Source: Gordionus sp. m RMFG-2023 (lineage: Eukaryota > Nematomorpha > Gordioida > Chordodea > Parachordodidae). Taken from it: a stretch of 64,000 nucleotides of DNA. The notes below the pieces were generated by a model. The model had not been told where the DNA came from. It made no database searches and worked only from the letters and a program-made list of their open reading frames with translations. Position numbers and translations under genes: made by a program. Positions 11,280-25,200 of the stretch are shown here, one piece after another (position 1 is the first letter of the stretch; every line of letters starts with the position of its first letter). The DNA lies in the NCBI RefSeq assembly GCF_954871325.1, contig NC_088775.1:87893561-87957560 (forward strand), in the 5' to 3' direction.

Positions 11280-12830
11280 ATAAAATTTTAGTTAAATGTT
11301 AAGATATTTGTATTTCAAAATTAATTACTAGTTTAATTATTATCATATATGTAATATAAAAAAAAGGTAAGATGTATGTGTTTCCATTACTTTCATTTAA
11401 TTTTCAAAATGTTATTAAAAAAAATTTAGTTTATTATTTTCAATAGAAACATACAATTTGTAAATGGTATACAATACAACACAATCAAATATAGAAATTT
11501 AGCAAATAATAGTTTTGTGAAAATATAATTGTAACTATAATTTAGGTAAAATCAACTTTGCACTGTATTTACTTATATTTGTATATTAGTTTCTTTCTAA
11601 AGATACAAACGCAGATCTTTGAGAGCCTATGTGTTATGTTGCTTGTTATAACTGTTGTAAAATGTAATTGGAGGTAACCTAGAGTTTTTAATGTGATGAT
11701 CCTGTAAAACCGGGTATATGTATTAAGATTTGGGGGAAAAACACAATAGGAAGAGATCATGTTAAGAGTTTCCGCCTTTTAAAAAGGGATGTGTAGCGCT
11801 GTTTGCTTTTTTTTATTAAGAGAAATATTGGATGGTTCGAAGAAGTTAAGGGGCCCTGTAGAATGAGAGATTTTGACAATAGATAATTGATATTTTAATG
11901 ATGCAGATGAGTTAAATATTTTGGAATGGGCTAGGCATGACAATTTCCCTGTAATACTATCATAGGTACCAACCATTTTACACCTTTAAATAACTTAAGT
12001 CAACGATTGAAAGATCTGATACGAGTAATTTATCACTAAATTTAATTTGTTCGAGTGTATAACACATCAGACGTTTATTTTATAGTAGCTCTCAATTAAG
12101 TGCACATTAATATTGCAACAATTTGTTTGTCTAGCTAGGTAGTAACGAGGCTTGTGAATCTAAAGCATATAATTTCGCCTCAACAAATAAATAAATCTAG
12201 TGATTCTTGATCGATATTATTACTCAGTTTTCTAAGTTGTATTAATAGATTAAATATTTTTTATATGTAAATAATTATGGATATACAAAATAATGCTCTT
12301 ATAATATGTAATAGGATTATTTTTATTTTTAAATATTAACATAAATGTTGGGTTATTTTTTTTTCATGAGACATTAGAACTAAATTATGTTTGCTTATTC
12401 CTTTATCGATTCATAAAATCCACATGTACGTAGAGAATGAAGCCACACATGAAGGCGTTGATAACCTAATGGCAATAGCTGTTAAATCATTTATAAAATT
12501 CGTTAAATGCAATATGACACTTTTCTTACACATAGTATTGATAATATTTTTAAAATCATGTTTTTCTACCACTTCAGCTGCTAATAATCCCTTTGAAAAT
12601 TTCATTTCATGATGTGATGTTTCAATATTAAAGTTTAATAAAGACACATTAGAGTCATTTTATCTGCAATAAAATAACTTAGGTCAAGAGACAATATATA
12701 AAAACAATGTCATAATCATGGTCAGTAAATCTTTTTAAAAAATTCAATAAAATAATCAATTATTTTATTACATAATAATTTCCTTTATAAGAAAGAAATC
12801 CAATTTAAGTCCTACAATCAAATTTTAATT
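11280..12830. other. Intergenic stretch, no secure gene
   Basis: AT-rich. Open frames of 60-80 codons exist on the minus strand (11569-11760, 11779-11976, 12411-12647). The last reads like degraded coding sequence, but it has no recognised domain, no ATG in a good context and an in-frame stop just upstream. Confidence 0.4.
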
Positions 12831-12840
12831 TGGCATAAAC

Positions 12841-14071
12841 CAGTGACGAAGCATCAAGTTTACTACTAGGGAAGCAATCAAAATTTTTTTTTAAATTTAA
12901 TTATTAGTGAAATCATAAAAAAATTAAAATATATAAATAAGTAGAATTCGACTTTGTTTTTGAATAAAATGATCAAGTACAGAGTTATTGCTAGATTTAA
13001 AATTAATTCAATCGATATCATAAATAGATTTAAAATTTACATTAAAATTTAGCGGAATATCTATAAAATTATTTTACAAAACTCTAAATAAAATTTATTT
13101 ATTTAAAATAATTATGTGCATCAATGTTATTGTTTATAATTAATGGGCGTCATGGCTAAGCAATGATTTATAGATTCTTTAGAATGATAAAAATATTCTT
13201 CACAATCTTGAACAGATATCTATAGATATAAATGGGGAAAAATAAGCTTCGTTGATTATTTGATTAAGTTGCAATAAGTGGTATTTATATCTATTTTTAA
13301 AATAAGTATTAATATTGTACATATATATTTTAGTCTTAAAATTTTTATAATATATATTTATTTAAATAATATGCTCATATATGTGAGATAAAATTTGCAC
13401 TTAAATATATTTTTATTTTTTAGATAAAAAAAAGTGTTAAATGAAAGTATATCAAAAAGTATCTATACACAGATACCTCAGAAATAATATATAGATACAG
13501 ATACTTTTTATATAATCTGATAATCTTAATAAATTTTCAGTAATATAATTATAATTATTAAACATTAATTATTGCTTATAAAAAAGTAAATATTTTTTAT
13601 TTAAAAAAATAAAGAAAAAAAATATAGTATAAAAAAATTTTTTCTCTTTTATTTATTAAAAAAATATGCATTTTTTAATTTGCTTCCCCAATGCTTCTTT
13701 CTTAAACGTAAAATTACACAATATTTTCGCATGATTTTCTCTTTATTTATTAAAAAAAAAGCAATATTAAATTTGCTTCCCTCATGTATACATTTTTTTA
13801 GCGTAGTAAAATATAATGGTAAATTTTTTAATGTAGTAAAAAAAATAGTAATTTATTTAACGTAGTAGAAATAATAGTCATTCTTCTTAACGTAGTAAAA
13901 ATAATATTAATATTTTTAACGTAATAAAAATTATATTAGTTTTTTTTAACGAAGTCAGATAAGTTTTTTTTAAACATATTATAGAGATTATATTAAGTTT
14001 ATTTAGAATTTTTTAGGAAAAACTTCAAGGGAAGCAATGTCTCCCTAGCTTCTATAGAAGCTTCGTCACTT
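12841..14071. mobile_element. Non-autonomous hAT element with 8-bp TSD
   Basis: The left end CAGTGACGAAGC and right end GCTTCGTCACTT form terminal inverted repeats matching at 11 of 12 positions, with further similarity inward (CTAGGGAAGC). It is flanked by GCATAAAC (12833-12840) and GTATAAAC (14072-14079), an 8-bp duplication with one difference. This is a hAT signature. The 1,231-bp interior is over 80% A/T by eye and carries no transposase. It contains a degenerate tandem array of TTAACGTAGTAAAAATAAT units at about 13795-13960. Confidence 0.85.
13795..13965. repeat. Tandem repeat inside the hAT element
   Basis: Five to six units of about 30-38 bp share TTAACGTAGTAAAAATAATA. It probably expanded inside the element after or before transposition. 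Confidence 0.65.
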
Positions 14072-14277
14072 GTATAAACCAAAAATTCTTAAATATTATT
14101 TGGCGTTTTACAAACACTTGTGGATTTTTCTTGGGTCAAATTAAATTTTGATATAAAATTTTTACCTCTTTAATTTTTTGATATATTAATTTGGAGTCAA
14201 CACAGTTTTTAACATCCATTATTGTTATAGATGCAATAAAATAATATTTTAATATTAATTAAAATAAAAAAAAATTA

Positions 14278-14352
14278 TAACAAATTAACATAAATTAATA
14301 AATTAACATAAATTAATAAATTAACATAAATTATAATAAATTAACATAAATC
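14278..14352. repeat. Short AT-rich tandem repeat
   Basis: About five units of AATTAACATAAATTAATA with small changes. Confidence 0.7.
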
Positions 14353-14458
14353 ATAATAATTATAAAAATATTATATAAATAAATTATAATATTAATTAAA
14401 ATAATCTATAAGAATATATAATAATATTTCCAATAATCGAAATAATGAATAAAAATGA

Positions 14459-14706
14459 GATATTAATTTTGAGATAAATGCTTAAAATAATGGAAATAAT
14501 ATTGATGTTGAGAATATTTTAGACAAAAAAGACGAGGCCATGAAAGAGTTGATATATTTAATTAAAATATTTACTCGTTTATTTTATATTTATTATATAA
14601 TAAGAATAGATATTGATTTTGAGATAAATGCTTTAAATAATGTAAATGAAAGCAATATCGATGATGAAATTTTAGACAAAGAAAGATGAGGCAATGAAAG
14701 AGTTGA
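14459..14706 (+). repeat. Direct duplication of a coding-like segment
   Basis: Two copies of about 95 bp (14459-14552 and 14609-14706) share ATTTTGAGATAAATGCTT and GACGAGGCCATGAAAGAGTTGA-like ends. The second copy reads IDFEINALNNVNESNIDDE in one frame, an acidic Asn-rich peptide. Further coding-like sequence follows at 14947-15060 and 15250-15350. This may be a decayed gene or transposon. No family is recognised. Confidence 0.4.
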
Positions 14707-15359
14707 AGTTGAAACAAGTACATTTAATAAAATACAGTTTTTCAATTTCAAACTAAGCTCTAGATAATAAAAAAAAGATTAACTGTAGCTGTGAGAGATG
14801 TAAATATTGAAAGTAAAATAATAAGAGAAAGAAAATAAGTAGATTAATTTCTATATTGGATATTTTATTTGTATGTTAGGCTCAATTAGGATATTTCTGA
14901 TGGAATTATATTTTCTAATGTAATCAAAGAAAAATAAAATATAGGCATGGAATCTGATGAGGATGCTATTGCAAACTTAATTGTCGGCAACAATCCTCAT
15001 AAAGATATGGATAATATAAGAAAAAAAATATTTTTTTTATCACTTTTTTTACTTTCAAAATTTACTTTCTTTGATATTATAAATAATTATTACTTATTAT
15101 TACGGAATAGAGGGAGGGGGGGGGAGACGCCATATATATTTTATTAGTTCAGCCCCTTGGGATTGCAGACTAGTGTAGTCACTGATATACTAAATATTTT
15201 AATATTCTTCATCTCTTAAGATGTAAAAATACAGCAATAAAAAGTAAATGTAATTACATTTTCACCTGAATTAGTTATTGTAGTAGAAGAAATTATATCA
15301 TATCAAATATCGATTTTAAATGTTATTGATTACGCACAATTTGATGGTTCAGCAAGATG

Positions 15360-15879
15360 ACCAGTATTTATATATATCCTTTTTCAGTATTCTTATAAAA
15401 CAATATTGAACTTAAAATCAACTTTATAAGAATTTTATGTTTTTTTTTATAGATTTAATAATTGAATTAAAATTTTTTAACTTGTATTTTCTTATATATT
15501 GGAGGACCGTAATATAGAGACCATTTCTGAGAGCCAAAAAAAGTCAGAAGAAAGATTAAGAGGCCGAAAATTAGGGAATCTGCCCCCACGTGGCTTAGGC
15601 CAGTGCCCTCAACATAAATTTAGCCACCCCAATCACGCATTTATATAAATATTTCTGCACACCACACAGACACTAGGCTTGTATCTAGATTGATATTTAT
15701 ACGGAAGACAAAATAAGTAATTTTAATAAAAAGAAATCAAATTAGTGATGAGCCAGACAGGTCCATATAATATAATCAATCAAATTTGACAGCATATATG
15801 ACAGATATTTACTATCCTTTTTTTTATTGTAGAGATAAAACAAAACATATGATTTCAATAAAATATATTGAACAAATCT
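15360..15879 (+). promoter_or_regulatory. Putative mib1 5' flank and 5' UTR
   Basis: No other feature lies between the coding-like remnant and the mib1 start. Promoter elements cannot be pinpointed in such AT-rich DNA, so this is assigned by position only. A noncoding first exon further upstream is possible. Confidence 0.3.
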
Positions 15880-16264
15880 ATGGAATCTTTAAAAGACAGT
15901 ACTAGTCATTTAAAGTCGCCTATCAGTTATAGGCCAGAATTATTTAGGAGCTTGGAAGATATGGCTTGCTCATCATCAGTTATTAATTATAATAATGATA
16001 AAAATAAGATAGAAAAGTCAAAAAAAATTGCCCCTCAAAATAATGATGACAATATGAGCTTTTTATCTGAATTCATAGGCTCAAGAGTTGTTAGAGGTCC
16101 TGATTGGAAATGGGGAAAACAAGATGGTGGTGAGGGATATGTTGGCACAGTTAGGAATTTTGAATCACCTGAAGAAGTCTTAATAGTTTGGGATCATGGA
16201 ACAGCAGCAAATTATAGATGCTCAATGTTTTATGATTTGAGAATCCTTGATAGTGCATCTGCAG
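15880..16264 (+). CDS. mib1 exon 1: first MIB/HERC2 domain
   Basis: ATG at 15880 begins [20 protein letters not shown] 12 bp upstream in the same frame is not a likely start. After a Ser/Asn/Lys-rich leader of about 65 residues comes the MIB/HERC2 domain with [19 protein letters not shown] and DLRILDSA. In MIB1 this part contacts the ligand tail. The exon ends one base into a Gly codon before GTATGC. Confidence 0.93.
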
Positions 16265-19200
16265 GTATGCTCAATTTTATTATATTGACTTTTAATGACT
16301 ATCCTGATATTTTAATTAAATCATTTTAAAAAATAATATATTTTACTTACATTGGTGTAATATTGTTAAGCAGCCCAATTTAGTTAATCATAATCAAATA
16401 TTTTAGCCAAATATTACACAACCCTCAAGATTTCAATAGATTTCCAAACCTTTTTGACATCTATGAGCAAAATCTCAACATTTGCATAATATTTTTTGGC
16501 TTTAGTCTTTAAAAATCAAACCATTTAACCACTTTACACTTGGATAACTTAATTAGGAATTTTATTTAGAAGATCCCCTCATCACACATTTTATTGGAGA
16601 GTTCTAGGCCCTTGGAAGCCTTTGAATAGATTACATTTTTTAAAAAAATATTGGCACAACTTTTATGCTCTTTTCCTGCAGATTTTTAATTATGGTCATT
16701 ATTTCAAAAAAAAATTAATAAATATTAAATTTAAAAAATTATTATAATGATTTTTATCTTTTTTTCTTTATTTACATTTATTTTATATTTTAAAAATGCA
16801 TGCATAAATTTATTATAAATGAAGAATATTATATATTAGTTATAAATAATGCATATCAAAACTTTTTTATTTGACATGGTGGACATCTTTTCCCCTACAG
16901 ATAAATTTAAAATTAATATATTTTGGGGAAAAATCTTTAGAAATCATAGTCTTAGTTTCAAATTTTGAAAGATAGGGGTGGGGAGGGGGTCATTATTAGG
17001 TGTGTTTCTTACATTGATTTTATTGGATACCTTTAGTCCCACTTATTATGATAGCATTTGATTATATTAAATTTTTATAAAAATAATTTTAGCTTGTTTT
17101 TTATATCTAAAGAATGTGTATAATATAGTTATTATTAATTTTTACTTATTTTTCTTTAAGAGAGAAGGAATTTGAGGGATTGATTATCTTATAAAAAATA
17201 TGTAAGTAGCTAGTATTGGCTTAGAATAACAAAACAAATTCTATTGGTATGGTATTGATTTCAAACTATTGTATTGGTTTAAACATTATTTACATTGATA
17301 TTGATCCATAAAATTTAGAGAAGCAAAATAATTAATTTATAGTTTACTCATGTTAAATATTCTTAAATCATCCCTAATATATTTTTGTGTGTTTTTTAAC
17401 TAAACAAAACTTTATTCTACACCCAAACTTATCTTGAAAAGAGAGAAAATTATTATCAATATATATATATAATAATTAGATTGATTTTAACCAGCTATTT
17501 GTGTTGGCACTAAGGTAGTATTAATTTTTTAAAAATCCCAAATACAATATGATCTTATATTGTTTCGGGATTGTAAACCAAGACAAGAAAATATCGGTAT
17601 TATTGCTAGCCCTTGTCATAGTCATCAAAAAAAATTGCTAGTAGCCGTAGATAATTTGAAATAACGCTAGCTAATGGTTTTTCTAAGTTAATTTTTTGTC
17701 CTCTTTATTTTAATTTTATATTTTCTTTGATCTTTTCCGTTTTTTTGTTTTGTTTCAATTAATAATTTAAAGTTACATTTTGCTGGCTTAAAGATAAATT
17801 TATTTATTTCCTCAACTACAGCTGTTAGTATACGCTAGAGAATAAATATTTCGGAATTATCGTTTATTAGTTTGTTTCCCAACCTACATACGTAGTCAAT
17901 GTGATTCATTATCTGTAATAGACGCCTAGTGTTGTTAAACGGCTCAATTTGAGCTTATTTTTAAAACGGATTACTCAATATTTTAAGCAGAATAATATTG
18001 CCTGAGCCTCGAGATTTCACTTATAGATGTCCAAAGCTTTCTGCCATCTATGAGCAAAATCTTTAGGTTTGCTTAATATCGTTTCTGCATAAAATATTGA
18101 TCTAGCCACTTTAAAAAACATCTGCTTAAATCGAGTCGCGTAACATTACAGAGCTCATTGAAAGGTATTTCGAAATTTCGTTTAAATGACTTTCAAAAGG
18201 GGCTTAAATTTCAATCAATTTACACTTTTTAAATTCTTTTTAATGAATGAGTCATTATTCTAGAATCAATGTTATTGTTTCATTCTCGAACGAAGGTTCA
18301 CGAAAAATGAACCTAAATTTTGTTACCTTATGCTCGTACAAGTAGCTCCGAGAATAACCGTTTAACTCATTTGTTTGATATTATAGTTGTTAAATTCTGG
18401 TTCTTTACACGGTCTGGTATGAGTCCAATAAATAAATTTCAGTGAAGTTGCGGCTCATTTTTTTCTTCTTCTCACCAAAAGATCCTCAAAAATTATAGGT
18501 ATCACAAATACTTTCGAGAATAGGATTTCTTAATTTTTGTACCTCGGTGAAAGTATCATCAAAAACTTGTGTAAAGTATCATACGTGTGTAACGAGTATT
18601 TTGCAACCTTTTTGAGAATTATTCGATATTCGTTTTAACTGCTTTAGTTTACCGTTATTCATTTGCTATGCCTCTGTTATTCGACAACAGTTTAGTACTT
18701 TTGTTGACCACTATTTGTTTACTCATATATGGGTTTGGTTTTGGTCTCTTACAACATACTCCACACTAGAGGTCTGCTATGGGCGGTATTAGCCCACAAT
18801 CCCACCCGTCCAACATTTAAGAAATAACCCGCCCGCCCAACGCGCTCATAGTTTAAAAAAAATATACACGCCCGACCTTTGGTCTAAAGTTTTTTATTCG
18901 CCCGCTCATTATTTATAAAAAGTTTTTAACCCACGCCGCCCATATAATTTAAATAAGCTCATTCTTTCATTTTTTTATAATCTGCCAATAAAAAAAAATG
19001 CTTTAGTTTCGGCGTTACATCCCTACAAAAAAGTTTTATAATTTAGGAAATTGCTATATTAATAAGAATAAAAAAAAATTTAATTTAAAATTATGGATAA
19101 GGAATTTATTTTGATCTAATAAAATATTTATGTAATAATATAAAGTAAATATTTATTGATATTAAATCCAGCAATGCTAATTCGTTGTTCAGTAGAAGCA

Positions 19201-22200
19201 CTGGTTGCTGGAATTGCCAATAATTTTCTAGCTAATCTTGATAGCTTTGATAAATATTTTTTTTTGTCGTTTCCATCAAAGTAGGATATCCACTCAAAGG
19301 ATAAGTTTATACAAAAAGTAAAACCGTTTTAAAAAATTATTTAAATTAAAATTGTTTATAAATTGTAAACTTAAACTAACCTAAGTGGCCTAAAAGCTTG
19401 CTAAATTATACAAAAACTCGTTACCTTAAAATTTAGATATATTGTTATGTCATTAGGTAAGGTGCTCTCCTCTGTAACAGCCACATTTTCCCAATTGTTG
19501 TTTAATTTTGACGTGGATGCTATTTATTTCAAATATTGCATTTATAATTTAATAATTTTTAATTGAATTCTCTTAGCTTTTGGAGTGACGGGAAAAATCA
19601 GATTTTCATCCACGTTGATGTAATGTTTTATATATATTTGTTTACCTAATTAATTTCTTTCGAAGACAGCATCCTCAGTTATCGGTCCTTTGGTATTAAA
19701 AATGTTGAAATTTCAGGCAGCATATTTTTTTTAATGCTTACATAAATGATTTTAAATAACAAATATAAGTTGTAAATTTTTTAACCCGCTGGCCCACTCA
19801 CCCATAGCTTAAATACTTTTCCTAACTTGCCCACTCGCCCGCCCATTTTTTAAATTTTTTTGGACCGCTCGCCCGCCGATGGGCGGGAGTTTAAAACAAC
19901 TCTACTCTACACTACAGGCTTGTAAAACTAAACTTCTTTAAGTTTATACACAAGTTACATAATAAAATCGTAATTTAATATTTTTTGACCCATCTTAACC
20001 TCGTCCACATTGCCCCACCCCCTTCATCACCTTAAAAGACTAGTTTGCTACAAATTTTATTATATACTTTTTTTTGTAACTTTCAAAATAAAAAAAAGTG
20101 GAAAAAAAATAAATAAATAAAATCATTCATGTTATATTTATTTTAAATACAATTTGGCTTTTTTTTTTTATCCTGCATCGATTTTTATTATTTCATATCG
20201 TAATGATATTTTCTTCTCCATACTAAATTTGGTCATATTTTTTTTCAGATTTTATTTACATAACAAGTTAAAATAAGGAAACTAAAGAAAGAAAGAAAAA
20301 AGAAAGAAAGAAAGTTTATTAGCGCAAGACGAGATTGACAACAATTTTTTTAGAAAAATATTTATTATTATTATTATTCAAAAAGGCATCAAGCATGACA
20401 AGGTAACCTGCAATTATTGTCAGATTTCACCCGTTCACGGTATCAGGTGGAAGTGCGGAGAGTGCTCCAACGTAGATTTATGTTCGCTTTGCTATCACGG
20501 CGATAAACACAATACTAGGCACCGATTTTTTAGGATCAATAGGCCCCGTAGCGAAAAGTAATCTTGATAAACAATTTTATATAAAAGGAAAATATTATTC
20601 AGCTTATTATTTTATATATTACATATATATATCTCCATTACTCCCCTTAAGAGATGTTAAGAGTGGTGGCTATTATAATTGCTACGTTCACCTTTCTACT
20701 TATAAATGTCGATACTTCGATACTTTCAAATTATATATTAATTAATAATATATAATGCAAGCTAAATTCAGAAAGCTAAACTTAGGAGTTACCACATTTT
20801 TGCAGCTGATACCCCCCCTCCCCTCCTTCATATTTCCCCAAATGAAATATGATTGGTTACAATAAAAACTACTCCACATTTTTTTTTGAAGAGAAAAAAT
20901 GATATTAATTTGATAGAAAAAATTCCATATTATCATTTTCCTTTCAAAAAATAACAATAGGAAAATTTTCTTTCACGTGACCGGTTTATTATAAAATTAT
21001 GGTTACCTTTCTATACTGGATGATAAATGTAAAAATTAGCGATAGCGATTACATTTAAAATTACCTTTAAGTACCCTATTCACATATTTAAAATTTTAAT
21101 TGTGTAATAAAAATCTCCAAACATTTACCTCCATTCATTTACTCAGAGTCCTTTTAGAGTCCAGACGCAAGTGCAAGAAAAAGATCAACCCCAGGGGGCT
21201 CTTTCCAGGTGCCCGAGTCGCTAGGGGGGTCGATTGGAAATGGGGCGAACAAGATGGCTGTGATCAGACTTCTAACGTTAACGAAAATTACTTACACAAT
21301 AACCCGCTGAGTGTCGCGAAAACTAATTCACCTTCTTCCAACTTTCAAAATGTTCACGCTACCCTCTTTAAAAACAATATCGTCGGTAATAGCTTAATTT
21401 CCTCAAATGGCGGTTTCAAAAGGACGGGCAAGATAGTTGATTTGCAAGAGTGGACTAGAACCTGCCCCAGAAGCGCCGTTTACGTCATCTGGGATAGTAA
21501 CAATAGCGGGACAACTGCCTCGAGTGCCACCGAAATTTCATCGGATTCGCATAGCAATGGGATCAAGAATTTGTACCGGGTCGGGTACCAAGGCATGGTT
21601 AAAAATATTTCTTTAGCAATAAATGGTTTATGTATTAGGTTTAATATGGTTTATTCAAAATAGAGATTTGTAAAGCCCGGCCAGTCTTAAAGCCCTGCTA
21701 GCGGACCAGTTGGGCCGAGATTTCCGGGGCGGGCAGGGGAATTCGTACTACTGATTTTTTTATAAAATTTTAATAAACCAATGAGGGGGGGCAATTAAAA
21801 TTTTGATACTTTTTTGAATTTCAAGCTAATATTTTATATTTATATTTATTAATTACTATTTGAAAATAAGTTACAATGTGCTTATTTCTTTGTATTTCAA
21901 GAGCCTGCCTAACTAAAATCTTAAATCTATAAATAATACAATGAATTCACAAAAATAAATTAGGCAAATGATAATGTTTCAATTGCAATCACAATTACAC
22001 AATACAGATATAACACGATTGATTTAATATGACTGCCATAATTTATATTGGGGAAAGATTGGATATAGATATTTAAAAATATGATTACCGGAAAATCCGT
22101 ACAACAAAATTTAACGGGCTTGTGGCTGACTTTTCGTAAAATTTAAACGGTCGGTCTAGGCCAGACATAAATTTTAGCGGACCGGGCCGTGTAACTTGAG

Positions 22201-25200
22201 CAAATTTTTTTTATAAACTGAAAAGGGCCTAGATTTGCAGATCTCGAATTTGTTAACTGCACATAAGATTAAGAAGCCCACAAAAATCCAGATTTTGTAC
22301 CCCCCCCCCCCCCCGTTATCTCAGGTATATTCTAACAAGCGAAAATTTCGCCTTGATGTAAGTAGAACATATATAATGTGCCTATAATTGAAATTTAAAG
22401 CGGTCGGCCGAAAATCGCAACTTTCTTGCTTCATTTGACATAATGACCCTAAAACATACATTTTGATTTATCATAATTATAGGTCGATTTGAAGGTCGTT
22501 AACGCGGGAAAGGGCATACCTTATTACAAGGAACATTTACCTTTGTTAGGTAAATTAAATATATATTGAATAAAAAATATTTTCATTTATATATTTTTTC
22601 CTCTTTTTTCAAACATTTTCCGAATTATCCAATCGGGTTGCGAAATAGGAAGGAAGAAAACATTCTCTTTGTCTCGCCATAAAATAATGAGTATAAAGGA
22701 ATATAGTAAGACATTGTGCTCGATTGGCAGCACAGGTCGTACTTCCTTTCTTTGCAAGAAAATTAAAAAAAAAATATTAGGGTGTAGTGCCTCAGCAGAC
22801 CAGTCGAAGCTGATGCCATTCAAAACCCCAAGTCACTTATGAGGTATTGATCTCCACACTAGATAACTAATAGAAATAGGGAGGAGGTGGGGTAATTCGT
22901 TGACTACCAAATCATAAAATTCTGAGCACTATAATCGAACTTTTTGAATTTGCATCTTCGTAACCCGCTTATACATATTTATCACGTATTTCGCGTTACA
23001 TAATGTTATTTTTGTTTTGTTAATTAACCTTTTATATCAGCTAATAATTTTTTCGTTAATTTTTACTCCTTATTTTACGCGTTTTAGATACCTTTTTTTT
23101 AAACAATAAATATATATTTTCTCTATATATTTTGAGATAAATCATAAAATAAAATTTTGTTTAAGATGGATAATTCTTTTAATTGTACCACATTTGTACC
23201 ATCTGAATTTTTTTTCTAACTAACGTGGGCTACCACTCTATTTTTCTTTGAGTGAGAATAAAAGATCAGCTTACATAAGATTATATGTTTTATATTAATA
23301 TATTTGCCAAAATCACACTTTACTATTAGCATAGCAATTTCTTGTTTGTTACCCGATCATCAGAGCAAGAAAATGTTAATTTTTTTTTTTAAAAGAAGGA
23401 AAACATCATATTCATGCTATTTGTTTATGCAGGAATCAATCCCTATAAAAGGATCGAATAAAGATGACAATCTTTTCAAAAAGATAATTGTGACCTAGTA
23501 GGATCAATTTTTTTTTAAAAAAAGGAAGAGTATTGCATAATTTTTATAAAATCTAGAAGAAATTTATATTAATTATTTTGCATTTAAGTTGGAATAGAAA
23601 TTTCTTTTCTTTTAATCATTTTGGTCGAATGTTCGTTAAAATTGACTAAAAGTTTCTTTAAACAATGATTTAAAACAAAAATATCTAGCAATTTTTTTTA
23701 AAATAATTAAAATTGGGTATTAATTAGCAGATTAGAATGTAATTAATGACTTTCTTCCAAAAAACAATGAGCAACTTAAAATTGTTGCTAAAAAAAACTA
23801 ATGAACCCTATTTTACCAAATTGGTCATTTTTGACATGTAGTTTTCAAAGGCTAAAATTTCATAGAAAAATTTATAATTCCGAGTTTTTTATTTCTAAAT
23901 ATGTCATTAATTAATCAATTCGCTTTTACCCAAATAAGTTAAAAAGTTTTAAGTTATTAATTTTTTATGTAAAAATGAAGGGTGGGCAGTCATTTATGGT
24001 CGGTAGTGTATATAATTTTTTTAAAAATTTACTTTACATAGGAATATTGTTGAAAGAAAAAAAAATGTTTCAAAAACTATATGAATTGCAATAAAAATAA
24101 ATATTTTATATATTAAATACAAGGAGAACAAATTACATCCTCGTCGAACGTCGGAACTTTCAATATAGACGACAAAGTCAATATAGACCTCGATTTGGAA
24201 GTCGTTCAAAGTTTGCAACACACACACGGTGGTTGGACCGATGAGATGTTCGAAGTAAATGAATAAAATTAATTTAGCTTTTGTAGGTTATGCAAAAAAA
24301 TGGCTTGCTATCTTAAATTATATTATAAACAATTTTATTAAAGTGTTTAGGAAGCACTGGGACCGTTATAGGGATAGATGAAGATCAAGATATTATCGTG
24401 ATGTACCCAAGTGGTAACAGGTTTGTAAATATTTATTTTAAAAAATTACAATGTTTACCACTTAATTTAAAATAAATATTTAACGAGTAATTGCCCCCCC
24501 CCCTCTCCATCCTCACCGGGAAAAACTTCTCATTTTATAATTAGCGGGGATCCTTTCTCTCTTCAACTGAAATGACATTTTTATTTTTTTAGGGGATTTT
24601 TAAAAATATTCATTTATAGTGGCAAACTTAATTACCGTTACGCTATCAATTTTGAATGATATTTTGCAAATCGATAACAACTTATATAAACATTACTAAA
24701 AACACAAACTGGGCTCAATTAGGTCGCACTATTAAAGAGTGCAAACATTTTGGCGCTTAATTATTTTTTTAGATCAATTTGGAGATGATCGAAATATAAT
24801 AAATAAAATATGCCCCATCTTAACTCAACATGATTAATCACCGATGCTGATACAAGCCATCAAGCAGTTATTAAATGGTAAATTTCCTGTGTCTGATTAC
24901 AGAATTAAGTAGGACTCTTAAAATTCTATATAAAAAAACCTCAACCTCGTCAATATTTTAGCTGACCCTTATAAAATTACCATTCTTGGGTGGCTAAGGC
25001 ACCCTAATTCATTTCCATGCTAAAAATAATTATTCCTACTTTCAAAAAAAAGATGATCTATTTTTTTCATCCAACTACAGGGGTATATCTCTCATGTTTA
25101 TTGCGGCCTAAGTATTTAATAAAATACTTCTTAGTCGCATAATTCAACAGTATTCCTTCTGATTCAAGATGTCTTTGTAGAAAGTCTAAACGGGGTAGAG

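Noticed and set aside
12411-12647. Minus-strand 78-codon frame as a gene
   Set aside because: It lacks an ATG (starts at GTG), has an in-frame stop just upstream and shows no recognisable domain; it may be decayed transposon sequence.
15868-15879. TTG start for mib1, 12 bp upstream of the ATG
   Set aside because: A normal ATG follows immediately and animals rarely start at TTG.
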